A stretch of 64,000 nucleotides of DNA from Clostridium_AD sp937920395. Its GTDB lineage: Bacteria > Bacillota > Clostridia > Clostridiales > Clostridiaceae. The stretch is taken from contig DAVZGP010000008.1 in NCBI GenBank assembly GCA_052274345.1, positions 29,134-93,133 on the forward strand, in the 5' to 3' direction. Of the stretch, positions 33,769 to 43,535 are shown piece after piece. How positions within the stretch are numbered: the first letter of the stretch is position 1; each line of letters opens with the position of its first letter. The position numbers and the translations under genes were made by a program. The notes under the pieces are model-generated. The model ran no database searches and was not told the origin of the DNA. It saw only the letters and a program-made list of their open reading frames with translations.

Positions 33769-36201
33769 TTACAACTTAATATTAACAGGTGGTGTATCCC
33801 AAATTTCTTTTGCATATTTCTTTATCGTATTATCACTAGAGAATATACCAGATTTTGCGATATTTGTAATTGACATTTGTTGCCAAATAGATTTTTGCCT
33901 AAATAACCTATCAATCTCACTATGAGCATTAACATAAGCGTCAAAATCTTTTAACACAAAATACTCATCATTATTAGCAAGTAAGCTATCATATAAACCC
34001 ATAAATTCTGTTTTAGGAGTTCCTAAAAATCCATTTATCAATTGATTTAATATGGTATTTATCCTTTGATCATTATTATATATATAATAAGAGTTATATG
34101 TTTTATTCTTATAATACTCTATTACCTCTTGAGCTGTAAGCCCAAACAATATAATATTTTCTTTACCAACCGCATCAAATATCTCCACATTTGCACCGTC
34201 TAATGTAGCTATTGTTATAGCCCCATTCATCATAAATTTCATATTACCTGTTCCAGAGGCTTCCTTTGATGCAGTAGATATCTGCTCACTTACATCTGCA
34301 CAAGGAATAATTCTTTCAGCAAGGGACACCCCATAATTTTCAAGGAATAATATCTTTATTTTTCCGCGAACTATAGGATCATTATTTATCTTACTTGCCA
34401 AAGTATTAATAAGTTTAATAGTCTGTTTTGCTATATAATAGCTAGGTGAAGCTTTTGCACCAAATATGAAAGTTCTTGGAACCATATCAATATTAGGATT
34501 TGCAAGTATCAGGTTATATAAATACATTATATGAAGTACATTTAAAGTTTGTCTTTTATATGAATGCATTCTTTTAACATGAACATCAAATATGGAACTT
34601 GGATCAATTGTTATCCCATAAGTTGATAATACATGGTTTGAAAATTTTATTTTATTGTTTGTTTTTATAATATGCGTTTTCTCTTGAAACGCATCATCCT
34701 TTACGTAAGCCATTAACTTATTGAGATTATTTGGAGTTTTTATCCACCCCTCACCAATAGTTTCTGTTATAAGTTTTGCAAGTTCAACATTAGAATTTAA
34801 TAACCATCTTCTGTGAGTTATTCCATTAGTTTGGTTGTTAAATTTTTCAGGAAAAAATTCATAAAAGTCAGAAAGCTCCTGATGTTTTAATAATTCTGTA
34901 TGAAGTTTTGCTACTCCATTAACAGAATGCCCCCCCACAATTGCAAGGTATGCCATTCGTACATACCCATTATAAATGATAGACATATTATTTACCTTGT
35001 TCCAATTACCATTATACCTATGATAAACTTCATTACAAAACCGTCTATTTATTTCTTCCACAATCATATAAATTCGTGGGAGCAATTTTTTAAACATATC
35101 CACAGGCCACTTTTCTAATGCCTCCGCCATAATTGTGTGATTAGTATAGGCTGTAGTTCTTGTTGTAACGTACCACGCATCATCCCAAGATAAGTTCTCC
35201 TCGTCCATTAAAAGTCTCATTAGCTCAGCAACTGCTACAGCAGGATGAGTATCATTTATTTGCACTGCAATATGTTTATAAAATTCAAGAAGAGATATTT
35301 TTTTCTTCTTATAATTTTTTAAAATACTTTGAAGCCCTGCACTTACAAAAAAATACTCTTGTTTTAGTCTTAATAGTTTACCTTTTTCGTAGCTATCATC
35401 CGGATATAAAATTTGTGAAATAGCCTCAGCTGCGTACTTATTCTCCCCAGCTTTTGCATAATTCCCTTGACTAAAAGATGAAAAATCAAAATCTTCCTCC
35501 ATAGTTTCGGCGCTCCAAAGTCTTAAAGTGTTTACAGTATTGTTTTTATACCCTTTTATTGGAGTATCATAAGGCACTGCACGTACACATTCATAATTTT
35601 CATGAATAACTTTTGTTACCCCGTTATCCTCATTCAAATAAACATTTCCCCCAAATTTAACTTCAACAGCCTTACTTTCTTTTCTTATTTCCCAGGCATT
35701 ACCATTTTTAAGCCAATTATCGGGGACTTCAACCTGATACCCATTTTCTATTTTTTGTTTGAACAACCCATATTTATACCTTATGCCACAACCATGACCT
35801 GGCACCTGCGTCGACGCCATAGAGTCTAAAAAGCATGCTGCTAGTCTTCCAAGTCCACCATTGCCAAGTCCAGCATCCACTTCTATATCCTCTACCTCAA
35901 TCAAACTAATTCCTAGTTCACTAAGTGCTTCCTCACATATATCCTTAAGTCCTAGATTAACTAAATTACTATTTAGCAATCTACCAACTAAAAATTCCAT
36001 TGAAAAATAGTATACTTGTTTTCCTTTGTTTTTTGCATACTCCTTGTTGCTTTCTATCCAAGGCTTTGCGCAATAATCTTTTACGAGCGCACCTAAAGCA
36101 TAATATTGATGCAAAGGGGAAGCATCAACTGCTTCCTCTGCAAACATTGTTTGTAGTTTTTCTATATAATCCATCTTAAATATCTTTTTATCAATTATCA
36201 C
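33769..36201 (-). CDS. glgP: glycogen/starch phosphorylase
   Basis: GlgP releases glucose-1-phosphate from glycogen. About 810 residues, GT35 family: YFSMEFLVGRLLNSNLVNLG near residue 65, DAGLGNGGLGRLAACFLDSMA near 108, IQINDTHPAVAVAELMRLL near 325 and the PLP lysine in KEASGTGNMKFMMNGAITIATLDGANVE near 640-670. The start is probably GTG 36201, because GGTGGTG lies six bases upstream; a frame starting four codons earlier begins inside that site. Last gene of the first glycogen transcript, next to glgA. Confidence 0.93.
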   Translation of the reverse strand: MIIDKKIFKMDYIEKLQTMFAEEAVDASPLHQYYALGALVKDYCAKPWIESNKEYAKNKGKQVYYFSMEFLVGRLLNSNLVNLGLKDICEEALSELGISLIEVEDIEVDAGLGNGGLGRLAACFLDSMASTQVPGHGCGIRYKYGLFKQKIENGYQVEVPDNWLKNGNAWEIRKESKAVEVKFGGNVYLNEDNGVTKVIHENYECVRAVPYDTPIKGYKNNTVNTLRLWSAETMEEDFDFSSFSQGNYAKAGENKYAAEAISQILYPDDSYEKGKLLRLKQEYFFVSAGLQSILKNYKKKKISLLEFYKHIAVQINDTHPAVAVAELMRLLMDEENLSWDDAWYVTTRTTAYTNHTIMAEALEKWPVDMFKKLLPRIYMIVEEINRRFCNEVYHRYNGNWNKVNNMSIIYNGYVRMAYLAIVGGHSVNGVAKLHTELLKHQELSDFYEFFPEKFNNQTNGITHRRWLLNSNVELAKLITETIGEGWIKTPNNLNKLMAYVKDDAFQEKTHIIKTNNKIKFSNHVLSTYGITIDPSSIFDVHVKRMHSYKRQTLNVLHIMYLYNLILANPNIDMVPRTFIFGAKASPSYYIAKQTIKLINTLASKINNDPIVRGKIKILFLENYGVSLAERIIPCADVSEQISTASKEASGTGNMKFMMNGAITIATLDGANVEIFDAVGKENIILFGLTAQEVIEYYKNKTYNSYYIYNNDQRINTILNQLINGFLGTPKTEFMGLYDSLLANNDEYFVLKDFDAYVNAHSEIDRLFRQKSIWQQMSITNIAKSGIFSSDNTIKKYAKEIWDTPPVNIKL

Positions 36202-36288
36202 AACATTCACCACCTAGAAATTTTAGAATTCATTCATTCTATAACACATTAAAAATAACCTAGTATATGTTTTTTAAACTGCTAGCCA

Positions 36289-37722
36289 TTATTTTCTTAG
36301 ATCACTATATAATTTCATATAATTTTTAGCAGAATGTTCCCAACTATTATCTGAGCTCATAGCATTCTGAACTAATTTGTCCCAGGAAGTTTTATCTTTA
36401 TACAACTCAAGAGCCCTATTTATAGTTTCAAGCAACTCTTTACCATCGTAATTATTAAAAGAAAAACCATTCCCTTTACCAGTATATTTATTATAAGGAA
36501 TAATTGTGTCTTTAAGTCCTCCGGTTTCACGTGTGATTGGAATGCTCCCATATTTTAATGCAATAAGCTGACCAATACCACAAGGTTCAAAGAGTGATGG
36601 CATCAAAAACATATCTGAAGCAGCATATATTTGTTGTGCTAAAGCTTCATCAAAAGCTATATTTGCTGATATTCTGCTTGGATAAATAGACGCATAATAC
36701 TGAAATATATCCTCATAATATCCGTCACCATTACCAAGTACTACTATTTGAATATCAAGGCTAAGGAGTTCCTGGAGTTTCTCCACAATTAGATCTAACC
36801 CCTTTTGCTTAACAAGTCTTGTAACAATTCCTATCATTGGTATATCTTCAGTTACGGTAAAACCTAATCTTTCTTGGAGCTTTAACTTATTTTTAGTCTT
36901 CTGATCCACATTTTTCATATCGTAATTATATAATATTTTTTTATCAACTTTAGGACTATGGATTTCATAATCTATACCATTTACTATTCCATATAAGCTA
37001 CTTTCCCTTGAAGATAATAATCCATCTAATCTTTCTCCATAAAAAGGAGTTTGAATTTCTTTCGCATAGGTCTTACTTACTGTAGTTACAGCATCCGCGA
37101 ATACAATTCCACCTTTCATGAAAGAGATAGAATCATAAAATTTCATTTGATTTTCATTAAAGTACTTCCAATCCAAGTTTAGCAAATCGCTTAACGTTTC
37201 TTTTGGAAATATTCCTTGATATTGTAAATTATGTATAGTAAATACACTTTTTATTTCCTTGTATAACTCCTCTTTACTATACTTATCTTTAAGAATTATT
37301 GGTATAACGGCGCTTTGCCAATCATTACAGTGGATTATATCCGGTTTAAAATCTCCCATATATTTTATAGCCTCAACTACTGCTTTGGAAAAGAAAGCAA
37401 AACGCTCACCATCATCATAATCTCCATATATATGAGGTCTTTTAAAATAATACTCATTATCTACAAAATAATAAGGCACTCCATCGTACTTTAAATATTC
37501 TAATCCACAATACTTACTTCTCCATCCAACCTCTACATTAAAATAATCTATGTTCTCCATACAGCTTCTAAATGCCAAAGGGATCTTACTATATTTAGGT
37601 ATAATTACTCTTGCATCTATTCCAAGTTTTCTCAAAGCCTTAGGTAATGCATATACCACATCCCCCAGACCTCCTGTTTTTATAAAAGGATAAGCTTCCG
37701 ACGCCACAAATAATACTTTCAT
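36289..37722 (-). CDS. glgA: glycogen synthase (ADP-glucose)
   Basis: GlgA extends alpha-1,4-glucan from ADP-glucose. The 477-residue GT5 protein has the ADP-glucose-binding KTGGLGDVVYALPKAL at residues 16-31, IIHCNDWQSAVIPI near 128, FTIHNLQYQGIFPKE near 160 and the C-terminal SLFEPCGIGQLIALKYGSIPITRETGGLKDT region near 378-408. ATG behind GGGGGG. It lies between a glgD copy upstream and glgP downstream; a strong hairpin is in the spacer before it. Confidence 0.95.
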   Translation of the reverse strand: MKVLFVASEAYPFIKTGGLGDVVYALPKALRKLGIDARVIIPKYSKIPLAFRSCMENIDYFNVEVGWRSKYCGLEYLKYDGVPYYFVDNEYYFKRPHIYGDYDDGERFAFFSKAVVEAIKYMGDFKPDIIHCNDWQSAVIPIILKDKYSKEELYKEIKSVFTIHNLQYQGIFPKETLSDLLNLDWKYFNENQMKFYDSISFMKGGIVFADAVTTVSKTYAKEIQTPFYGERLDGLLSSRESSLYGIVNGIDYEIHSPKVDKKILYNYDMKNVDQKTKNKLKLQERLGFTVTEDIPMIGIVTRLVKQKGLDLIVEKLQELLSLDIQIVVLGNGDGYYEDIFQYYASIYPSRISANIAFDEALAQQIYAASDMFLMPSLFEPCGIGQLIALKYGSIPITRETGGLKDTIIPYNKYTGKGNGFSFNNYDGKELLETINRALELYKDKTSWDKLVQNAMSSDNSWEHSAKNYMKLYSDLRK

Positions 37723-37739
37723 ATAAACCCCCCATTAGA

Positions 37740-37778
37740 CACAAATAAATAACACATTACTGTAGTTATTTATTTGTG
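37740..37778 (-). promoter_or_regulatory. hairpin between glgD and glgA
   Basis: CACAAATAAATAAC pairs perfectly with GTTATTTATTTGTG across 11 bases. No T run follows on the minus strand, so it looks like an mRNA-stability or processing element rather than a terminator. It ends 18 bp before the glgA start codon. Confidence 0.6.
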
Positions 37779-37795
37779 CCTTAAATTTAATGTTT

Positions 37796-38905
37796 TTATG
37801 CTCTAATTTTTTTCTCTATAACAACCGGGAACTCCTGTGAACCCTCAAGTACTGTGTTCTCACTTATAATACTATTTTTGTCAATTATAACATTAGTGAG
37901 TTTACATCCTTTTTTAATTTCACAATTTTGAAATACTATACAATTTTTAAGCACGGCACCAGCCTCAACAATAACCCTTCTTGAAATTATACTTTTCTCT
38001 ATTTTTCCTTTCAAAATACATCCATTTGAAATCAAAGAATTATTAACCTCTGATCCATTAAAGTATTTAGTAGGAGCTTCATCCTTGCCTTTTGTATATA
38101 TTAACCCATTATTAAAAAATAATTCCTTAATTATTTTAGCATTTAACATATCCATACTTGTTTTATAATAATTTTGAAGCGAATTTATGCACTGAAGATA
38201 TCCTTTAAACTCATATGCATTTACATTGAATTTTGATACCTCATTATATATCGCTGTTTTTATTGAATTATAACTTCCTTTCTGAATACAACTGTTTACA
38301 ATATTTATAAGAGTTGTTTTTTTCATTATAAACATTTCCATTGATATATTTAATTTTTCCTCAACGCCTATATTTTTACCAATACTTAAAACTTTATTAT
38401 CTTCATTAATATACAAAGTATTACAATTCACATAATGTTTTTTACCATTACTCGTTTTTTTATATATTATAGTTATATCGCTACCAGATTCCTCGTGGTA
38501 CTTAGCTGCATCATTATAATCCATATTACATATCATATATGAAGAAGATATTATTACATACTCTTGTTTAGTTCTATATATATATTCCATATTACCACTT
38601 AATACGTCTATATCTCTTAATTGAGATCTTTCTGATGTAAGATTAAATAGGAACAACCCGTTTATTTTTCTATCTAAATCCCAAGGTTTTCCTGAACCTA
38701 CATGGTCAACTAAAGACCTAGATTTTGTGTTAGTAAATATACCTATATTATGAATACCTGAATTAACCATATTTGAAAGTACGAAATCAATAATTCTATA
38801 TCTTCCACCTATTGGTATAGATGCTATAGGTCGTGATTTTGTAAGGCTTTTAATATTATCTTCGTCTTCATTTAGCATTAACATTCCTATATAGTTTTTA
38901 AGCAT
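37796..38905 (-). CDS. glgD: GlgD-type ADP-glucose pyrophosphorylase subunit, copy 1
   Basis: 369 residues, same architecture as the copy at 31260-32378: the GlgC catalytic loop is replaced by LMLNEDEDNIKSLT, followed by GGRYRIIDFVLSNMVNSGIHN near residue 34, a central region with NISMEMFIMKKTTLINIV near 188, and the beta-helix ILKGKIEKSIISRRVIVEAGAVLKNC near 300. Starts at ATG behind GGGGGAGG. It follows glgC copy 1 by 19 bp and presumably assembles with it. The two copies diverge most in the middle third. Confidence 0.9.
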   Translation of the reverse strand: MLKNYIGMLMLNEDEDNIKSLTKSRPIASIPIGGRYRIIDFVLSNMVNSGIHNIGIFTNTKSRSLVDHVGSGKPWDLDRKINGLFLFNLTSERSQLRDIDVLSGNMEYIYRTKQEYVIISSSYMICNMDYNDAAKYHEESGSDITIIYKKTSNGKKHYVNCNTLYINEDNKVLSIGKNIGVEEKLNISMEMFIMKKTTLINIVNSCIQKGSYNSIKTAIYNEVSKFNVNAYEFKGYLQCINSLQNYYKTSMDMLNAKIIKELFFNNGLIYTKGKDEAPTKYFNGSEVNNSLISNGCILKGKIEKSIISRRVIVEAGAVLKNCIVFQNCEIKKGCKLTNVIIDKNSIISENTVLEGSQEFPVVIEKKIRA

Positions 38906-38924
38906 TTTTTCGCCTCCCCCAATT

Positions 38925-40079
38925 TTATAATTTATTTACGACCTTTAAATCAGCTTTAATTTCCCGTCCTTTTTCAATAACAATAATATCGTGACCATTA
39001 CCAATATACGAATTACGTCTTATTGTAACTTCGCTTCCTATAATAGCTTTATCTATAACTACATTATTTCCTATTTTAGTGTTTGGCAAAATAACTGAAT
39101 TAGATATTTTAGATCCCTTTCCAACATGTACATTTTGAAAAAGAACACAATTATTTACTTCTCCAAGGACTGTGCACCCTTCATTGAGCATTGCATTATT
39201 TATACTTGCCTCCGGGCCTATATATTGTGGTGGAAGCATCGGATTAACTGTATATATTCTCCATTTATCGTCATGTATATTTAGTTCATTATCATCAGAT
39301 AATAAATCCATATTAGCAGACCAAAAACTTTCAATAGTACCAACATCTCTCCAATATCCTTTGAAATGATATGCAAATAACTTCTGATCATTATTTAACA
39401 TTTTTGTTATTATATTTTTCCCAAAATCATGACTTGATATTTCATCCTGGCTGTCATCTTTTAAAAGTTGTCTAAGAACCGACCAAGTAAAAATATAAAC
39501 CCCCATAGATGCTAAATTACTTTTTGCCTCTTCTGGTTTTTCTTCAAATTCATATATACTATCATCATCCCGAGTATTCATTATTCCAAATCTACTACAC
39601 TCCTCATCTGGAACTTCTAGTACTGCGATAGTAACATCTGCTCCCTTTTCCTTGTGATAATCTAACATTTTTGAATAATCCATTTTATAAATATGATCTC
39701 CTGATAAAATAAGAACATATTCTGGATTAAAACTATCTATATAATTTGTATTTTGAAATATCGCATCAGCTGTCCCCTTGTACCAATTACCACCATCTTC
39801 ACTTTGGTAAGGTGGAAGAAGACTCACCCCTCCATTTCTTCTATCTAAATCCCAAGGAGCTCCTATTCCTATATGAGAGTTCAATGCCAATGGTTGGTAT
39901 TGAGTGAGAACCCCTACTGTGTCTATATCGGAATTAGAACAATTACTTAAAGAAAAATCTATAATTCTATACTTTCCTCCAAATGGCACTGCAGGTTTTG
40001 CCGTCATTTTTGTTAATTGTTTTAATCTTGATCCTTGACCTCCTGCGAGTATCATAGCTATCATTTCTTTTTTTACCAT
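38925..40079 (-). CDS. glgC: glucose-1-phosphate adenylyltransferase, copy 1
   Basis: 384 residues with ILAGGQGSRLKQLTKMTAKPAVPFGG near residue 9-34, GTADAIFQN near 109, YVLILSGDHIYKMDY near 125 and FEEKPEEAKSNLASMGVYIF near 176-195, then a beta-helix C-terminus. It is an evident duplicate of 32398-33549, differing mainly in surface positions such as KDDSQDEISSHD against KEDNLDKESSND. Second gene of the glgB operon, 44 bp from glgB. ATG behind GGGGGAAG. Confidence 0.94.
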   Translation of the reverse strand: MVKKEMIAMILAGGQGSRLKQLTKMTAKPAVPFGGKYRIIDFSLSNCSNSDIDTVGVLTQYQPLALNSHIGIGAPWDLDRRNGGVSLLPPYQSEDGGNWYKGTADAIFQNTNYIDSFNPEYVLILSGDHIYKMDYSKMLDYHKEKGADVTIAVLEVPDEECSRFGIMNTRDDDSIYEFEEKPEEAKSNLASMGVYIFTWSVLRQLLKDDSQDEISSHDFGKNIITKMLNNDQKLFAYHFKGYWRDVGTIESFWSANMDLLSDDNELNIHDDKWRIYTVNPMLPPQYIGPEASINNAMLNEGCTVLGEVNNCVLFQNVHVGKGSKISNSVILPNTKIGNNVVIDKAIIGSEVTIRRNSYIGNGHDIIVIEKGREIKADLKVVNKL

Positions 40080-40123
40080 TCTAATCTTCCCCCTTTTATA
40101 CTTAAGCTATTGTGCCTCAATAT

Positions 40124-42025
40124 TTACTTGTTTTTAATAAAATATCGTGTTTGTTTTTCTTCTTTTATAAAAATTATAGATAATGCTGGTAGAATAATAT
40201 TTACACAATAAGGCCTATTATTCCATTTTTCAGGAATTGATAATATAATCTTATTATTTAACTTATCATTACCACCAAACATACTGTTATCACTATTAAA
40301 TACTTCCACATAATTTACTAATTTAGGAACACCGATTTTATATACCCCATACGAAACCTGTGAAAAATTGCAAACTACTATTAAATAATCATCCTTATCG
40401 TACGCTATCCTTGTGAATGAAATTATACTTTGATTAGAATTATTAGAATCAATCCAATCGAATCCATCACTAGTGTGATCATTTTGCCATAAAGCTTTTT
40501 CACCTTTATAAAATTCATTTAACGCTTTAGTATATTGCTGAAGCTTTTTATGCATAGGATACTCTAAAAGAAGCCAATCCAAACCTTTATTCGGATCCCA
40601 TTCAATAAACTGACCAAACTCACCTCCCATAAATAATATTTTTTTACCTGGGTGCGCCATCATATACCCATAAAAAAGCCTTAAACTAGAAAACTTATAA
40701 TCATAATCAAATGGCATTTTACTTAATAGTGACTTTTTACAATGAACAACTTCATCGTGAGATAAAGGCAATATATAATTTTCAGAAAAAGCATACATTA
40801 ATGAGAATGTTATTAACTCATGTTGAGCTTTCTTTTCATTACTATTTAGTTGCATATATTTTAGCATGTCATTCATCCAGCCCATATTCCACTTATAGTT
40901 AAATCCAAGACCGCCAACACTCGTAGGTGAACTTACTCCCCTCCATGATGTAGATTCCTCTGCAATCATTAGTACATTTGGATAATTTCTAAATATAATC
41001 TCATTTAGCTCTTTTAGAAATGATACAGCTTCTAAATTTATATTAGTCCCCTTATTATTTTTAAGATTCATACCATGCCTTGTCCCATAATCTAGATACA
41101 ACATGTTAGAAACAGCATCTACTCTCAGTCCATCAATATGATATAATTCAAACCAAAACATTGCGTTTGAAATAAGGAACTCACGAACTTCGCCTTTTCC
41201 CAAATCAAAGTTTGCAGTACCCCAGTCATAATTTTCACCAAGCTCTGGATTATCATATTGAAATAAATCCGTTCCATCAAATTTATAAAGACCATGTTCA
41301 TCCGTGCAAAAGTGTCCTGGAACCCAATCCAATATAATTCCTATATTGTTTTGATGAAATTTGTTTACAAACCACATAAAATCTTTTGGACTTCCAAATC
41401 TGCTAGTCAAAGAGAAATAACCTGTAATTTGGTACCCCCAAGAATCATCTAATGGATGTTCCATAACTGGTAACAACTCAATATGAGTATATCCCATGTA
41501 TAATACATAGCTAAGAAGCTTGTCTGCAATTTCCCTATACGAATAAAATTTATTATTATCATCACGAGCCCAAGAACCAAGATGCAATTCATATATGTTG
41601 AGAGGCATATCATAAGGCTTTCTTTTTTTCCTTTGTAGCATCCAGTTCTTATCATCCCACAGATATCCTTTTAAATCCGTTACAATTGATGCGGTATTAG
41701 GTCTTACCTCGGAAAAATATCCATAGGGGTCAGCCTTAAAAAGTGATTTTCCCTTACTTGTTATTATTTTATATTTATATAAATCACCATCTTTAATATT
41801 TTTTATAAAAATATTAAAGAAACCTGATTTTTGTATGTTTTTCATGGAATGATAAAACCCATCCCAATTATTAAAATCTCCTACCACCATAACTTCTTTT
41901 GCACTTGGTGCCCATACTGAAAATTCAGCCCCCTTTTCCCCATCTTTTGTTATAAGTTTACATCCCATAAATTTGTAACTATCAAATTCATTTTTATGTA
42001 ATAAGAAAGCTTCTACGTTATTCAT
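40124..42025 (-). CDS. glgB: 1,4-alpha-glucan branching enzyme
   Basis: GlgB makes alpha-1,6 branches. The 633-residue protein has an N-terminal CBM48 (about 28-115, FSVWAPSAKEVMVVGDFNNWDG), a GH13 catalytic barrel with YTHIELLPVMEHPLDDSWGYQ near 174, IILDWVPGHF near 229, the nucleophile Asp in IDGLRVDAVSNMLYLDYG near 298, the acid Glu in IAEESTSWRGVSSP near 351 and PLSHDEVVH near 418, and a C-terminal beta domain. First gene of the glycogen operon; ATG behind GAGGGAG. Confidence 0.95.
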   Translation of the reverse strand: MNNVEAFLLHKNEFDSYKFMGCKLITKDGEKGAEFSVWAPSAKEVMVVGDFNNWDGFYHSMKNIQKSGFFNIFIKNIKDGDLYKYKIITSKGKSLFKADPYGYFSEVRPNTASIVTDLKGYLWDDKNWMLQRKKRKPYDMPLNIYELHLGSWARDDNNKFYSYREIADKLLSYVLYMGYTHIELLPVMEHPLDDSWGYQITGYFSLTSRFGSPKDFMWFVNKFHQNNIGIILDWVPGHFCTDEHGLYKFDGTDLFQYDNPELGENYDWGTANFDLGKGEVREFLISNAMFWFELYHIDGLRVDAVSNMLYLDYGTRHGMNLKNNKGTNINLEAVSFLKELNEIIFRNYPNVLMIAEESTSWRGVSSPTSVGGLGFNYKWNMGWMNDMLKYMQLNSNEKKAQHELITFSLMYAFSENYILPLSHDEVVHCKKSLLSKMPFDYDYKFSSLRLFYGYMMAHPGKKILFMGGEFGQFIEWDPNKGLDWLLLEYPMHKKLQQYTKALNEFYKGEKALWQNDHTSDGFDWIDSNNSNQSIISFTRIAYDKDDYLIVVCNFSQVSYGVYKIGVPKLVNYVEVFNSDNSMFGGNDKLNNKIILSIPEKWNNRPYCVNIILPALSIIFIKEEKQTRYFIKNK

Positions 42026-42443
42026 GACTACCTCTCTCCCTCAAAACCTAAACAAATTATAATTTATATTAATATGCTTTAATTCATATAATAGTAAGCA
42101 AATCAATAAAACATAAATGTCCTGATGTTAAATTCTTAAACAAACAAAATTTTACTTAATTTGTTTTTATTTGTTTTAAATGTTTTTAATAACATATTTA
42201 CTACATATTCTAAATTATACCATATATTATAGTAAAGCTGTGGTAAAAACTGTATTTTATTTTAATAAATAATTAATAAATTAATTATTTTTATTTCCAT
42301 AAGTATGAAATCGTTTAATTGATATGGTTACTTTTATTATTTAAGCACATTTAAATAGCTAACAAAATCATTAATTGTCATTTATTTAAACATGCTTTTT
42401 ATTCATTTACTATATATTTTTACTATATATGTTTAATATAACA
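42026..42443 (-). promoter_or_regulatory. spacer upstream of glgB
   Basis: 418 bp without a gene. Very AT-rich. The best promoter signal for glgB is an extended -10 (TGGTATAAT on the minus strand, 42214-42222) without a good -35. Imperfect inverted AAACAAACAAA / TTTGTTTTTATTTG blocks lie at about 42130-42175. No riboswitch or small gene was recognised. The speD 3' end is on the far side. Confidence 0.35.
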
Positions 42444-43262
42444 TTAATCGTTAGAAATATCCATACCATAAAATATTTCTTTCATTTCTTTTTCAAGTTT
42501 TGCAACAATATTTACTTTTTCATCCTCATTTAAATCTTCTTGTTTAATCTCAAATAAATAATTATCAAGTTCAAAATCATTTAATATCATTTTTGTATGA
42601 AATATATTAGATTGATATATATTCATATCCATTAATGTATATCTAGCTATTGTTTCTTTAGCAATATAATTTTGTATAGAATTAATTTCATGATCTATAA
42701 AATGTTTTTTGCCATCCATATCGCGGGTAAAACCACGAACTTTATAGTCAATAGTGATAATATCTGAATCAAAGCTATCTATTAAATAATTTAGAGCTTT
42801 TAATGGTGATATTTCACCACAAGTGGCTACATCTATATCCACTCTAAAGGTACTTATATCATTTTGTGGATGGCTTTCCGGATAAGTATGCACCGTTACA
42901 TGACTTTTATCTAAATGTCCTACAATATTCTCCCGTATTGGCGTTAGAATACCTCTATTACAAGAAGGATCTACCACATATAATGGAATTTCTTCCTCTG
43001 AAATGAGTAATGTCACACTTGCTCCTTGAGGATCATAATCCTGCTTTGCAATGTTTAGAACACTAGCGCCTATCATTTTCGTAACATCAGTGAGAATTTT
43101 TGTTAACCTCTCAGCATTATATTGTTCATCGATATATTCTATATATTTTTTTCTATCCTCAATTGTTTTTGTATAACAAACATCATAAATATTAAAACTT
43201 AATGATTTTGTTAAATTGTTAAATCCATAAAGTTTAATTTTATTTTTATCATTTTTAGCCAA
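42444..43262 (-). CDS. speD: S-adenosylmethionine decarboxylase proenzyme
   Basis: SpeD makes decarboxylated SAM for spermidine synthesis. The 272-residue protein is the long (E. coli-like) class. The self-cleavage site is in LDKSHVTVHTYPESHP near residue 117-132, where the Ser after Lys becomes the pyruvoyl group. FRVDIDVATCGEISPLKALNYL near 142-163 holds the catalytic Cys. QDYDPQGASVTLLISEE near 75 is also typical. Start is TTG 43262 behind GGGGAATT. No speE is linked. Divergent from asd. Confidence 0.93.
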   Translation of the reverse strand: MAKNDKNKIKLYGFNNLTKSLSFNIYDVCYTKTIEDRKKYIEYIDEQYNAERLTKILTDVTKMIGASVLNIAKQDYDPQGASVTLLISEEEIPLYVVDPSCNRGILTPIRENIVGHLDKSHVTVHTYPESHPQNDISTFRVDIDVATCGEISPLKALNYLIDSFDSDIITIDYKVRGFTRDMDGKKHFIDHEINSIQNYIAKETIARYTLMDMNIYQSNIFHTKMILNDFELDNYLFEIKQEDLNEDEKVNIVAKLEKEMKEIFYGMDISND

Positions 43263-43455
43263 TTTAATTCCCCATTTCTCTTAGACTTTTATAAAAAGTT
43301 CTATAACTTATTACTTGATTATAAAGCTACAAATTTGTTATCCCTACCCATTCTATATAATAAATTACTTGAAGTATATACTTTTAAACATTATAATCAT
43401 TTATAATAGTAACATATATATTTTTTTTCTGTTTATTATTACTATTCCTAGTAAA

Positions 43456-43501
43456 ACATGAATATGAATATATTCATGTGTAATAATTATAATTTTACAC
43501 A
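43456..43501 (+). promoter_or_regulatory. overlapping inverted repeats in the asd leader
   Basis: ACATGAATAT pairs with ATATTCATGT (43456-43479, four-base loop). TGTGTAA pairs with TTACACA (43477-43501). The two stems share bases and so exclude each other. They lie 35-80 bp before the asd start and could be an attenuator or an operator; no known riboswitch was recognised. Confidence 0.4.
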
Positions 43502-43535
43502 TTTGTACATCATTAGAATCGGAGGTATTAATACA

